From positions 744,001 through 808,000 of the forward strand of contig CAVSEP010000006.1 of NCBI GenBank assembly GCA_963726995.1: a DNA stretch of 64,000 nucleotides, given 5' to 3'. A model generated the notes under the pieces. It was not told where the DNA came from, searched no databases, and saw only the letters and a program-made list of their open reading frames with translations. Of this stretch, positions 1 to 8,612 are shown piece after piece; position 1 is the first letter of the stretch; each line of letters begins with the position of its first letter. The translations under genes were made by a program, and so were the position numbers. This DNA is from DAIDKA01 sp963726995. GTDB lineage: Bacteria; Pseudomonadota; Gammaproteobacteria; Steroidobacterales; Steroidobacteraceae.

Positions 1-114
1 GCTGGCGGCCGCGACCACCCCCCGCGGGCCGGTGCCGCCCACGATGACCGGCAGGCCCTTCAGGCGCGGGTCGTCGTGCTGCTCCACGGACGCGTAGAAC
101 GCGTCCATGTCCAC
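1..114 (-). CDS. dinB: DNA polymerase IV, N-terminal fragment (window edge)
   Basis: This is the 5' end of a Y-family translesion polymerase running off the left edge. The minus-strand translation LHVDMDAFYASVEQ, followed by DPRLKGLPVIVGG and GVVAAAS, matches the palm start of DinB, including the first catalytic Asp of the DMDAF motif. An in-frame TGA lies about 11 codons upstream, so only a GTG (112-114) or the internal ATG (106-108) is usable in this frame. Family members normally have several more residues before HVDMDAF. A GTG at 140-142 in another frame, preceded by AGGA, would supply them if one base near 121 were extra. Identity is clear from the motif; the start is uncertain. Confidence 0.75.
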   Translation of the reverse strand, partial: MDMDAFYASVEQHDDPRLKGLPVIVGGTGPRGVVAAAS

Positions 115-149
115 ATGCAGAGACGTCCCGGGCGACGCTCACCGGGGTC

Positions 150-591
150 CTATTCGACCGTGATGGTGATCTTCTTCGACACCAGCGCCGGGTTGTGCGG
201 GACGTGGCTGCCATCGCCCATGATCAGCTGCAGCGTGTGCTTGCCGGGAGCCAGCTTGGTGGCATCGAGGGTCACTTCGGTCTGCGCCTTGCCGTAGTGC
301 AGCAGGTGCTCGGTGGTGGGCAGGGGCACGGAAAGGTCGGCGGGCACGCCCTCATCGATCAGGAGGTGGAAGTGGCCGGTGTTGGGGGTCTTATCCCCGG
401 CGGGCGCGATGGTCCAGGCCCTTGTGACCGAATACGATCGTAACCGGGCTTTTGACCTTGGCACCCGATTTGGGGCTGACGATGTTGATCCTGGCACCGT
501 GGGGCCAGTAGTGGTCGGGGGTGGCAGCGGCTGCGACGGCGGCGCCGGTGGAAACGGCAAACAGCAAAGCGGCGAGAGCGAGAGTGCGCAT
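150..591 (-). pseudogene. DUF4399 periplasmic protein, frameshifted
   Basis: Secreted protein of unknown function. From the ATG at 591, preceded by AAGGAGCT, it reads a cleavable signal peptide (MRTLALAALLFAVSTGAAVA) and the DUF4399 N-terminal strand ending SPVTIVFGHKGL, then hits a stop in this frame. The rest of the domain (TIAPAGDKTPNTGHFHLLID, then GKHTLQLIMGD and VSKKITITVE) continues in the next frame down to a TAG at 150. Removing one G from the CTGGACC at about 412-416 restores one continuous protein of about 146 residues. Either the gene carries a +1 frameshift or the consensus is wrong there. It lies directly upstream of dinB on the same strand. Confidence 0.7.
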
Positions 592-659
592 GGGAGCTCC
601 TTGCATGGGGGGGCAGGAATCGGGGACCAGCTTAGACACCTCGGCCGGCAGAGACAAAC

Positions 660-3096
660 TCAGCTGCCGGGCACCAGTTCGTGCGGCGCGAAATCATCCA
701 CCCGCACGATCTGCATGACCTTGCGGTCGAAGTCCGCGAGGCTCGCACCCTGCGCTTCGGTCAGGATGCCGGCGGCCACCGCCTGGACGATCCGGCCGGG
801 CAGATCCAGCGCGGTCACGCGTCCGGTCTTCACGCCCTCCTCGCGGATGCGCTTCTCCAGCGCCTCGGCGCCTTCCACCAGGGTGAGCACTTCCTGCAGC
901 AGGCCCAGCGGATTCGCGTCCTGGAGCGTCGTATAGGCATGGGTGCCCAGCCGCAGCCGCGTCGGGGTCGGCGCGGTGACCAGATTCGCGACCTGCCGCG
1001 AGAGACGGTCCGACGGGGCGAAATAGGTGAGGCCGCGCGGAAAGATGAGCAGGCGCATCAATCCTGCCAGGAACCGATTGGGAAAATTTCTCAGGAAGCC
1101 GTGCAGCTGTTCCTGCGCCGAGTACAGCAAGTTGCGGCAGGCCCACTCGACGATGGGCAGATCGGCCTGCGGCTGGCCCTCGTTGTCGTAGTGCTTGAGC
1201 ACCATCGAGGCCAGGTACATGGCCGAGAGCACATCGCCCAGGCGCGCGCTCAGGGACTCCTTCTTCTTGAGATAGCCGCCCAGGGTCAGCATGGCCACAT
1301 CGACGGCGAAGGCGAATGAAGCACTGAAACGCTCGATGTGCTGGTAGTAGCGGCGCGTCGGCCCGTGGTCCGGCACGCCGCGCAGGCGCGCCAGGGTGAG
1401 CGCCATCACCAGCGAGCGCATGGCGTTCGACAGCGTGAATCCCATGTGGCCGAACAGCGCTTGGTCGAACTGCGCCACGCCCGCCCGGGCGTCCGGATTG
1501 CGGGCCGCTTCCATTTCCTTCAGGACGAAAGGATGGCAGCGGATCGCGCCCTGGCCGAAGATGATGAGATTGCGCGTGAGGATGTTGGCGCCCTCGACGG
1601 TGATCGCCACCGGCACGGTCTGGTAGCCGCGCGCCAGGTAGTTGTTGGGCCCCAGGCAGATCCCCTTGCCGCCGTGCACGTCCATGGCATCGTTGGCCAC
1701 GATGCGGCTCATCTCCGTGACGTGATACTTGAGCATCGCGGAGGGCACCGAGGGCTTCTCGCCTCCGTCGATGGCGCCGGCGGTGACCGAGCGGGCCGCA
1801 TCCATGGTGTAGGTCAGACCCGTCATGCGCGCGATCACGGCCTCGATGCCCTCGAAGCGCGCGATCGGCAGATTGAACTGGCGCCGCACCCGCGCATAGG
1901 CGCCCGTGGCCCACACGGCCGCCTTGGCGCTGCCGGTGGCATTGGAGGGCAGGGAGATGCAGCGTCCCACCGACAGCTGCTCGACCAGCATGCGCCAGCC
2001 CTGCCCCGCCATGGCCGGTCCGCCCACGATGCAGTCCAGCGGCACGAACACATCCTGTCCCTGGATGGGGCCGTTCTGGAAGGGGATGTTCAGCGGGAAA
2101 TGCCGGCGGCCGATGCTGATGCCCGGCGTGTCGCGCGGAATCAGGGCGACGGTGATGCCCAGATCCGTGCGCTCGCCCAGGAGTTTGTCCGGATCGAACA
2201 TCCGGAAGGCCAGGCCGATGACCGTGGCGACCGGCGCCAGGGTGATGTAGCGCTTGGAGAAGTTCAGCGTCAGCCCGAGCACTTCGCGCCCCTGCCAGGT
2301 GCCGCGGCCGACGATCCCGGTATCCGGCAGCGATGCGGCATCCGAGCCCGCGCGCGGCCCGGTGAGGGCAAAGCAGGGGATCTCATCGCCGCGCGCGAGG
2401 CGCGGCAGGTAGTGATCCTTCTGCTCCTGGGTGCCGTAGTGATTGAGCAGTTCCGCGGGCCCCAGGGAATTGGGGACCGCGACGGTGGAGGAGCAGGTGG
2501 TGCTGCGGCTGGCGATCTTGGCGAGCACGCAGGAGTGCGCGTAGGCCGAGAATTCCAGTCCGCCGTACTGCTTCGGGATGATCATGGCGAAGAAGCCCCG
2601 GGTCGTGAGGAACGACCAGACTTCAGGGGGCAGGTCGGCGCGCCGGTGGGTGATGTCCCAGTCATCCAGCATGGCGCACAGCTGCTCGCAGGGCCCGTCG
2701 AGGAAGGCCTGCTCGGCGGTGGTCAGGCGCGGCGCTCTGGCGCCCTGCAGTTTTTCCCAGCGCGGCGCGCCGGTGAACAGCTCACCGTCCCACCAGACGG
2801 TGCCGGCCTCCAGCGCCTCCTTCTCGGTCTGCGACATCGAGGGCAGCAGGCGCCGATAGGACTTGAGGAAGGGGGCGCTGATGAGCGCGCGCACGCAAGG
2901 GTTTGATGTTCAGCAGCCACAGCGCGGCCGTGAAGATCCACAGCAGGCTCTTCCAGGCCGGAGCCGGCGGCGCCAGGTAGGCGTACAGCGCCAGCAGCAG
3001 GGTCAGGGTACAGCTGAAAGCGAGCAGACCCAGGCGACGGTAGGTCAGCACGACGATGGCCGCCAGGAACAGCAAGGTGATGATCGCGCCGTACAT
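660..3096 (-). CDS. fadE: Acyl-CoA dehydrogenase FadE, split by a +1 frameshift
   Basis: First enzyme of fatty-acid beta-oxidation: FAD-dependent dehydrogenation of acyl-CoA, membrane-associated in this family. The ATG at 3096 starts a segment with two hydrophobic helices ending LLNIKPLR. The large catalytic part (744 codons from 2894) begins ALISAPFLKSYRRLLPSMSQTEKEALEAG in the next frame. E. coli FadE has the same order, helices then R-K-S-M-I-S-A-P, so the two pieces are one gene of about 811 residues. One extra G in the alternating GC run at 2884-2895 explains the break. Later FadE blocks are intact: FFAMIIPKQYGGLEFSA, ITVEGANILTRNLIIFGQGA and LGDVLSAMYLASMVLKHYD. It lies 27 bases after mdh, probably cotranscribed. 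Confidence 0.9.
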
Positions 3097-3123
3097 GACT
3101 TCCCCTCATGCTGCTGCGTTGTT

Positions 3124-4104
3124 TCAGCCCAGCAGGTCTTTCACGCCCTCGCGCTCTTCCTTCAGTTCGGTCTCGGTGCTCGTCATGCGCTTGCGGCTGC
3201 CCTCATCGATGGCGAGGCCCTGGACGATCTGGTAGTCACCGTTGCGGCAGGTTACCGGATAGGAATAGATGACGCCCGCCGGGATGCCGTAGCTGCCATC
3301 CGACGGCACGCCCATGCTGACCCAGTCGCCCTCGGGGCTGCCCAGCGCCCAGGTGCGCAGGTGGTCCAGCGCCGCCGAGGCCGCCGAGGCCGCGGAGGAG
3401 GAGCCGCGCGCCTTGATCACCGCGGCGCCACGCTGCTGCACCACCGGAATGAAGCTCTCATCGATCCACTTCTGGTCCACCAGGCTGGTCGCCGGCTTGC
3501 CGTCGACGGTGGCGTGACTCACGTCCGGGTACTGGGTGGCGGAGTGGTTGCCCCAGATGATCATCTTGCGGATGCGGCTGACGTGCGTGTTGGTCTTCTG
3601 TCCCAGCTGCGCGAGCGCGCGGTTGTGGTCCAGGCGGGTCATGGCGGTGAAATTGCGCGCGTTGAGGTCCTTGGCGTTGGCGCGGGCGATCAGTGCGTTG
3701 GTGTTCGCGGGATTGCCGACCACCAGCACCTTCACATTGCGGTCCGCGACGGCATTCAGCGCTTTGCCCTGCGCGGAAAAAATCTGCGCATTGGCCAGCA
3801 GCAGGTCCTTGCGCTCCATGCCCGGACCGCGGGGGCGGGCGCCCACCAGCATCGCGGCGTTGCAGTCCTTGAAGGCGACCTTGGCATCGTCCGTGGCCAC
3901 CACCTTGTTCAGGGTGGGAAAGGCGCAATCATCCAGCTCCATGACCACGCCCTGCAGCCCGGGCAGAGCCTGGGGGATCTCCAGCAGGTGCAGGTTGACG
4001 GGCTGATCCGGGCCAAACATCTGGCCAGAGGCGACCCTGAAAGCCAGGGCATAGCCGATCTGACCGGCGGCACCGGTGATGGCGACATTCACAGCTTGCT
4101 TCAT
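3124..4104 (-). CDS. mdh: Malate dehydrogenase
   Basis: NAD-dependent malate/oxaloacetate interconversion in the TCA cycle. The product is 326 residues, the usual length for the cytosolic-type MDH common in this part of the gammaproteobacteria. The N-terminal Rossmann motif is VAITGAAGQIGYAL. Substrate-site features include GARPRGPGMERKDLL, the nucleotide-site VVGNPANTNAL, and catalytic Asp/His in TRLDHNRA and WGNHSATQYPD. The start at 4104 has GGAG eight bases upstream, better than the ATG four codons earlier. A TAGAAT -10-like hexamer lies 28 bases upstream, flanked by a GACCGG/CCGGTC inverted repeat. fadE follows on the same strand. Confidence 0.95.
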   Translation of the reverse strand: MKQAVNVAITGAAGQIGYALAFRVASGQMFGPDQPVNLHLLEIPQALPGLQGVVMELDDCAFPTLNKVVATDDAKVAFKDCNAAMLVGARPRGPGMERKDLLLANAQIFSAQGKALNAVADRNVKVLVVGNPANTNALIARANAKDLNARNFTAMTRLDHNRALAQLGQKTNTHVSRIRKMIIWGNHSATQYPDVSHATVDGKPATSLVDQKWIDESFIPVVQQRGAAVIKARGSSSAASAASAALDHLRTWALGSPEGDWVSMGVPSDGSYGIPAGVIYSYPVTCRNGDYQIVQGLAIDEGSRKRMTSTETELKEEREGVKDLLG

Positions 4105-4123
4105 GACGGACTCCACGGAAGGT

Positions 4124-4143
4124 GACCGGCGATTCTACCGGTC
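4124..4143 (-). promoter_or_regulatory. Candidate mdh promoter -10 inside an inverted repeat
   Basis: On the minus strand TAGAAT (4137 to 4132) sits between perfect 6-bp arms GACCGG and CCGGTC. Its position would give a leader of about 20 nt for mdh. I see no good -35 at the standard distance, so a repressor or activator site overlapping the -10 is possible. Motif inspection only. Confidence 0.35.
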
Positions 4144-4209
4144 GGGGCGGACCCGTGGGCTTAGGCCGACCGGCGCTCCGATCCGTGAACTGCGTCTAGG
4201 TGATGGAGC

Positions 4210-4245
4210 TTGACACCAGTGTAGTGTTGTAGTTATATATAACAC
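4210..4245 (+). promoter_or_regulatory. Sigma-70 promoter overlapped by a GntR-type operator
   Basis: TTGACA (4210-4215), a 17-base spacer and TTATAT (4233-4238) make a near-consensus housekeeping promoter reading toward the small ORF and the GntR gene. Lying over the -10 is a 22-bp imperfect palindrome (4224-4245) with arms GTGTTnTA and TAnAACAC, 8 of 11 positions symmetric. This AT-rich patch contrasts with the GC-rich surroundings. A YtrA-type GntR repressor is the first regulator downstream, so autorepression by promoter occlusion is the natural reading (inference). Confidence 0.7.
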
Positions 4246-4302
4246 CAAGGTGACTAGGAAAGGCGACCCGCCTACCGGCACCTAAGACGAAGGATCGATG
4301 TC

Positions 4303-4488
4303 ATGAGCAATGCAAACACTGTGAATCTGAAAGTACTGGTCTGCGCGCTGATCGCGATGGCCCCCAACGCCCTGTTGCTGCATGGGTTTAACCTGACGAC
4401 CGAGCAGGCCCAGGTCACCGGTCAGACCTCGCCTACCTCCGAGCGCAGCGTGGACTCGTCAACACCTTCCACTGTTCTGGTAGATTAG
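4303..4488 (+). CDS. Small single-pass membrane peptide (61 aa), unknown function
   Basis: Begins at ATG with GAAGGA nine bases upstream, about 60 bases after the candidate promoter, so it would be the first gene of the transcript. Residues about 8-28 (LKVLVCALIAMAPNALLLHG) are hydrophobic and could form one membrane helix or an uncleaved signal; the rest is polar and Ser/Thr-rich. I do not recognise the family. Its place ahead of a GntR regulator and ABC exporter suggests a small accessory or sensor peptide, but only position supports that. It could also be a non-functional reading frame in a long leader. Confidence 0.5.
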   Translation: MSNANTVNLKVLVCALIAMAPNALLLHGFNLTTEQAQVTGQTSPTSERSVDSSTPSTVLVD

Positions 4489-4525
4489 AACGCTACTAGC
4501 CCGATACGGGTGTCCCGGAGCGTTC

Positions 4526-4921
4526 ATGGATCCGCAGTGGGAAGATAGTGTGCCGATCTACCGGCAGCTGCGGGACCGGGTGGTCGCCATGATTCTGGAA
4601 GGGGTACTCAAGGAGGGCGATGCACTGCCTTCGGTGCGCAGCGTCGCCTCCGAGTTCCGCCTCAACCCCCTGACCGTCCTGAAGGGTTACCAGCAGCTGG
4701 TCGACGAGCACCTGGTCGAGAAGCGCCGCGGCCGGGGCATGTTCGTCAGCACCGGCGCAGGAGCTGCGCTGCTGAAGGACGAGCGCCATCGCTTCCTTGA
4801 AGAGGAATGGCCCAAGGTGCACGCCACCATCGCCCGGCTGGGCCTCTCCGCCGCGGATCTGCTGAACGCCATCGCGCCCGCCAGGCCGGGTCCTGCAACG
4901 CCAACGGAGAAGAAGCAGTGA
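4526..4921 (+). CDS. GntR-family transcriptional regulator, YtrA subfamily
   Basis: DNA-binding repressor of 131 residues. The winged helix-turn-helix occupies about residues 8-75 (VPIYRQLRDRVVAMILEGVL, GDALPSVRSVASEFRLNP, then VEKRRGRGMFV). Only a short helical tail of about 50 residues follows, the hallmark of YtrA-type members, which usually control an adjacent ABC transporter. Its stop overlaps the GTG start of the ABC ATPase. The palindrome over the upstream promoter is the obvious operator candidate. The ligand cannot be read from sequence; in related systems these respond to cell-envelope stress or antibiotics. Confidence 0.88.
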   Translation: MDPQWEDSVPIYRQLRDRVVAMILEGVLKEGDALPSVRSVASEFRLNPLTVLKGYQQLVDEHLVEKRRGRGMFVSTGAGAALLKDERHRFLEEEWPKVHATIARLGLSAADLLNAIAPARPGPATPTEKKQ

Positions 4922-5769
4922 CGGCCGTCATCGAAGCGCGCGGACTGCGCAAGTCCTACGGCGCCAATCGCGCCCTGGATGGGGTCACCTTCAGCGTGGC
5001 TTCGGGCCGCATCGTGGGCATGATCGGCGCCAACGGCGCCGGCAAGACCACCGCGCTCAAGGCCATCCTGGGCCTCACCAGCTTCGAGGGCGACCTGACG
5101 GTGCTGGGTCGCAACCCCCGTACCCAGCGCGATGACCTGATGCGGGATGTCTGCTTCATCGCCGATGTCGCCGTGCTGTCGCGCTGGATGAAGGTGAGCC
5201 AGGCCCTGGACTACGTGGCCGGCGTGCATCCGCGCTTCAATCGGGCGCGCGCCGAGGAATTCCTGCGCAAGACCGATCTGCGGATGAACAGCCGGGTGCG
5301 GGAGCTGTCCCGCGGCATGGTGACCCAGCTGCATCTGGCGCTGATCCTGGCCATCGACGCGCGGCTGCTGGTGCTCGATGAACCCACGCTGGGGCTGGAT
5401 CTGCTGTACCGGCGGCAGTTCTACGACACCCTGCTGAATGACTATTTCGACAAGGAACGCACCATCCTGCTGACCACCCATCAGGTGGAGGAGATCGAGC
5501 ACCTGCTCACCGACGTGGTGTTCCTGCGCCACGGCCGCGTCACGCTGTCGGAACCGGTGGAAACACTGGCCCGGCAATACGCGCAGCTCACCGTGGGCCC
5601 GGGCCAGGTGGATCGCGCCCGCGCCCTGCGCCCCTTCTACGAGCGGGAAATCTTCGGCCGCGTGGCGATGTTCTTCGAGGGCCATGCGCCCGAGACGCTC
5701 GAGCCGCTGGGCGATGTCCGCACTCCCTCGATCGCCGACCTGTTCGTGGCAAAGATGCAGGCCGTATGA
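4918..5769 (+). CDS. ABC transporter ATP-binding protein (YtrB/CcmA-like)
   Basis: Nucleotide-binding subunit of 283 residues. Walker A is GANGAGKTT, Walker B LLVLDEPTLGLD and the switch histidine lies in LLTTHQ. The signature is LSRGM rather than LSGGQ, as often seen in exporter ATPases of this group. The GTG start at 4918 overlaps the repressor stop (GTGA), and its own stop overlaps the permease ATG, indicating translational coupling. The C-terminal 80 residues after the ATPase core resemble the tail of drug/bacitracin-type exporter ATPases. Substrate unknown. Confidence 0.9.
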   Translation: MTAVIEARGLRKSYGANRALDGVTFSVASGRIVGMIGANGAGKTTALKAILGLTSFEGDLTVLGRNPRTQRDDLMRDVCFIADVAVLSRWMKVSQALDYVAGVHPRFNRARAEEFLRKTDLRMNSRVRELSRGMVTQLHLALILAIDARLLVLDEPTLGLDLLYRRQFYDTLLNDYFDKERTILLTTHQVEEIEHLLTDVVFLRHGRVTLSEPVETLARQYAQLTVGPGQVDRARALRPFYEREIFGRVAMFFEGHAPETLEPLGDVRTPSIADLFVAKMQAV

Positions 5770-6701
5770 GCAATCCAGAGCCCACCATCGATCAGCTCGA
5801 CGCCGATCCGGCGCCCGCGCCGGCCGCGGCCGGGCGGCCACCGGTGCTGCGCACCCTGATCCGGCGCGAGTTCTGGGAACATCGCGCGCTGTGGATCGCG
5901 CCGCTGTCGGTGGCGGCGCTGCTGCTGGTCGTCGCCATCATCGGCAAGGTCAACTTTGATTCCAGCTTCGCGGCGCTGCCCGAGCAGCGGCATGCGCTGT
6001 TCGGCGTGTACATGGCGTACTGGGCGCTGCCGCAGTTCATCACCCTGGGAATCATCATGTGGATGTACGCCGGGGACTGCCTGTACACCGAGCGCAAGGA
6101 CCGCAGCATCCTGTTCTGGAAGTCCATGCCGGTGTCCGACACGCTCACGGTGCTCTCGAAGGTACTGGTGGTGATGGTGATAGTGCCGCTGGGCGTCTAC
6201 CTGGTATCGGCCCTGACCACCCTTCTGATCTCCGGCATCACGGTGTGGCGTGCCTGGCAGGACCACGCGGGCGTGTTCTGGGATGCGGGCACCTGGCTGC
6301 GGATCCAGGGCGTTTCCCTGATCGCGGTGGTGGCCGGGGTATTGTGGTTCGCGCCCATCACGGCCCTGCTGCTGCTGCTGTCGGCGTGGGCGCGGCGCAG
6401 CGTCCAGCTGTGGGTATTCCTGCCGCCGGTGATCCTCATCATGCTGGAGCGGATCGCGCTGGGCACCAATCATGTGATGAGCATCCTGTTCTACCGGCTG
6501 GGGGTCGTGTTCACGCATTCCGCGCTGCCGTTTGCCGGCACCGGCACCGGCATCAGCCGGGGCCCGACGCTGAATCTGCTGTTCTTCAATGTCGATCCCT
6601 TACCCGTGTTCAGCAATGTCGACCTGTGGCTGGGGTTGGGCGTGGCGGCGTTGTTGATTGTGGCCACGATCCGCATCAGGCAGTATCGGGACGACACCTA
6701 A
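5766..6701 (+). CDS. ABC-2 type transporter permease
   Basis: Integral membrane partner of the preceding ATPase, 311 residues. After a Pro/Ala-rich cytoplasmic N-terminus (about 30 residues) it has about six hydrophobic segments, including LWIAPLSVAALLLVVAIIG, VLVVMVIVPLGVYLVSALTT, a long one near residues 180-205 and a final GLGVAALLIVATI. The motif YTERKDRSILFWKSMPVSD between helices 2 and 3 is typical of the ABC-2 permease family. It starts four bases inside the ATPase gene. Likely an exporter under GntR control; substrate not inferable. Confidence 0.87.
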   Translation: MSNPEPTIDQLDADPAPAPAAAGRPPVLRTLIRREFWEHRALWIAPLSVAALLLVVAIIGKVNFDSSFAALPEQRHALFGVYMAYWALPQFITLGIIMWMYAGDCLYTERKDRSILFWKSMPVSDTLTVLSKVLVVMVIVPLGVYLVSALTTLLISGITVWRAWQDHAGVFWDAGTWLRIQGVSLIAVVAGVLWFAPITALLLLLSAWARRSVQLWVFLPPVILIMLERIALGTNHVMSILFYRLGVVFTHSALPFAGTGTGISRGPTLNLLFFNVDPLPVFSNVDLWLGLGVAALLIVATIRIRQYRDDT

Positions 6702-6720
6702 AGATGTTCCGGACGGCCCC

Positions 6721-7842
6721 GTGTATCTGGAAAGTCGCCGCACCGCGCAGAGCGTCGATCTTCAGCTGACCGGCGCCTGGCGCGTCACTCACCTTGATGC
6801 CCTGGCGGGCGAGCTGGACGCCGTGCAGCTCGCCGGCGCCACGCGCGTGTCCATCGATACCTCGCGGCTTCAGACCCTGGACCTGTCCGCCAGCGTGAAG
6901 CTGCGCGATTTCGTGCAGCGAGCCGCCGCGGGCGGCGCGCGGGTCGAGTTCGCCCCCGCCGCCCCGGATCAGTTGCGCCTGATCGATGCCGCCATGGCGC
7001 AGCCCGCCGCCAGCGCCGATCCGGCGGTGCCCGGACCGCATTACATCGAGGAGCCGGTGGAAGCCCTGGGACGCCGGGTCGTCGGCGGCTGGGCCGATCT
7101 GGTCAGCGGCTTGGCGTTCTTCGGGCGCATCGGGGCAACCGCCGTGGCGGCGGTGCGGGCGCCGCGCCGGCTGCGACCGATTTCCATCGCCCGGCACGTT
7201 TTTGAAACCGGCATCACGGCCATTCCCATCGTCGCGCTGATCGCCTTCCTGATCAGCGTCATCGTCGCCTACATGAGCGCGCAGCAGCTGGCCCGCTTTG
7301 GCGCGGAGCTGTTCGTCGTGGACCTGGTCACCATCGGCGTGCTGCGCGAGCTCGGCGTGCTGCTCACGGCCATCATCGTGGCTGGCCGTTCAGGCAGCGC
7401 CTACGCTGCGGAAATCGGCTCCATGCACCTGAACGAGGAGGTGGATGCGCTGCGCGCCATCGGCGTGGACCCCTACGAGGTGCTGATCCTGCCGCGCATC
7501 ATCGGGCTCACCCTGGCCCTGCCGTTGCTGACGGTCATCGCCGATGCCGTGGGCCTGACCGGCGGCGCGCTGCTGTGCAAGTACCTGCTGGACATTCCCC
7601 TGCCGCAGTACCTGATCCGCATGAACGAGGCCATCGCCCCGACCACCTTCTGGACCGGCCTGGTGAAGGCGCCGGTGTTCGGCATGCTCATCGGCCTCGC
7701 GGGGACCTACCGCGGCATGCAGGTGCGCGGCTCCTCGCGGGAGCTGGGCCGGCTGACCACGGTGGCGGTGGTGGAGGCCATATTCGTCGTGCTGCTGGCC
7801 GATGCGCTGTTCGCCATGCTGTTCATGAAGCTGGACATCTGA
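6721..7842 (+). CDS. mlaE: STAS-fused MlaE-type lipid transporter permease
   Basis: Inner-membrane permease of an MCE-family phospholipid transporter. Residues about 1-90 form a STAS-like domain (LQLTGAWRVTHLD, TRVSIDTSRLQTLDLSASV). The MlaE permease fold follows, with the conserved VLRELGVLLTAIIVAGRSGSA and EIGSMHLNEEVDALRAIGVDP and about five membrane helices. In E. coli the STAS protein MlaB is separate; here it is fused to the permease, as in many other proteobacteria. I chose GTG at 6721 because the next in-frame upstream GTG (6658) lies inside the preceding permease gene; neither has a strong ribosome site. Followed after two bases by the ATPase. Confidence 0.88.
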   Translation: MYLESRRTAQSVDLQLTGAWRVTHLDALAGELDAVQLAGATRVSIDTSRLQTLDLSASVKLRDFVQRAAAGGARVEFAPAAPDQLRLIDAAMAQPAASADPAVPGPHYIEEPVEALGRRVVGGWADLVSGLAFFGRIGATAVAAVRAPRRLRPISIARHVFETGITAIPIVALIAFLISVIVAYMSAQQLARFGAELFVVDLVTIGVLRELGVLLTAIIVAGRSGSAYAAEIGSMHLNEEVDALRAIGVDPYEVLILPRIIGLTLALPLLTVIADAVGLTGGALLCKYLLDIPLPQYLIRMNEAIAPTTFWTGLVKAPVFGMLIGLAGTYRGMQVRGSSRELGRLTTVAVVEAIFVVLLADALFAMLFMKLDI

Positions 7843-7844
7843 AG

Positions 7845-8612
7845 GTGGCGCCGCGGGTGGAAGTCCTGGGCCTGGTCAATCGCTTCGGCGCCCAGGTGGT
7901 GCATGACGACCTGAGCATGAGCGTCGAGACCGGCGAGATCTTCGGCATCGTCGGCGGCTCCGGGTCCGGCAAGTCGGTGCTGCTGCGGAGCATCCTGGGG
8001 CTGCAGCATCCGGTCGCCGGCACCGTGCGTCTGAACGGCGAGGACGTGACGCGCATGAGCCAGCGGGAGCTGCGGGCCGTGAAGGCCGAATACGGCGTGA
8101 CCTTCCAGGAGGGCGCGCTGTTCAGCGCCCTGACGGTGCTGCAGAACGTGCAGCTGCCCATGCTGGAGTACCTGCACCTGCGCCCCGCCGATCTGGATGA
8201 ACTGGCGATGCTGAAGGTGCGCATGGTCGGCCTGCCGGCGGATGCGGCCGGCAAGTATCCCGCGCAGCTGTCCGGCGGCATGATCAAGCGCGCCGCCCTG
8301 GCGCGGGCGCTGGCGCTGGATCCACAGCTGCTGCTCCTGGATGAACCGACCTCGGGCCTGGATCCGATCAGCGCCGCGGCCTTCGATCAGCTGCTGCTGT
8401 ATCTTCACCAGCATCTGCATCTGACCGTGGTGATGATCACCCATGATCTGGACACGATCTTCCGTACCTGCAATCGTGTCGGCGTAATCGTGGACCGGCG
8501 GATGGTGAGCGACACCCTGGCCGGCATCCTGGACAATCCCCACCCCTGGATCCAGGCGTACTTCCATGGGGTGCGGGCCCGCGGCTACAGCGCGCGCGCC
8601 GGAGAGCCTTGA
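7845..8612 (+). CDS. mlaF: MlaF-type lipid transporter ATP-binding protein
   Basis: ATPase that powers MCE lipid transport together with the preceding permease. Walker A is GGSGSGKS, the signature LSGGMIKRAALARAL, Walker B LLLLDEPTSGLDP, and the switch His is in MITHDLDT. LSGGM followed by KRAALARA is characteristic of MlaF/Ttg2A. The start is GTG at 7845 or GTG at 7857, the latter with GAAGG at a better distance. Its TGA overlaps the ATG of the MCE protein by one base, consistent with coupled synthesis. Confidence 0.92.
   Translation: MAPRVEVLGLVNRFGAQVVHDDLSMSVETGEIFGIVGGSGSGKSVLLRSILGLQHPVAGTVRLNGEDVTRMSQRELRAVKAEYGVTFQEGALFSALTVLQNVQLPMLEYLHLRPADLDELAMLKVRMVGLPADAAGKYPAQLSGGMIKRAALARALALDPQLLLLDEPTSGLDPISAAAFDQLLLYLHQHLHLTVVMITHDLDTIFRTCNRVGVIVDRRMVSDTLAGILDNPHPWIQAYFHGVRARGYSARAGEP

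Noticed and set aside
1338..2906. A 522-codon plus-strand frame opposite fadE
   Set aside because: Antisense shadow; His/Arg/Gly-rich low-complexity translation and no family resemblance.
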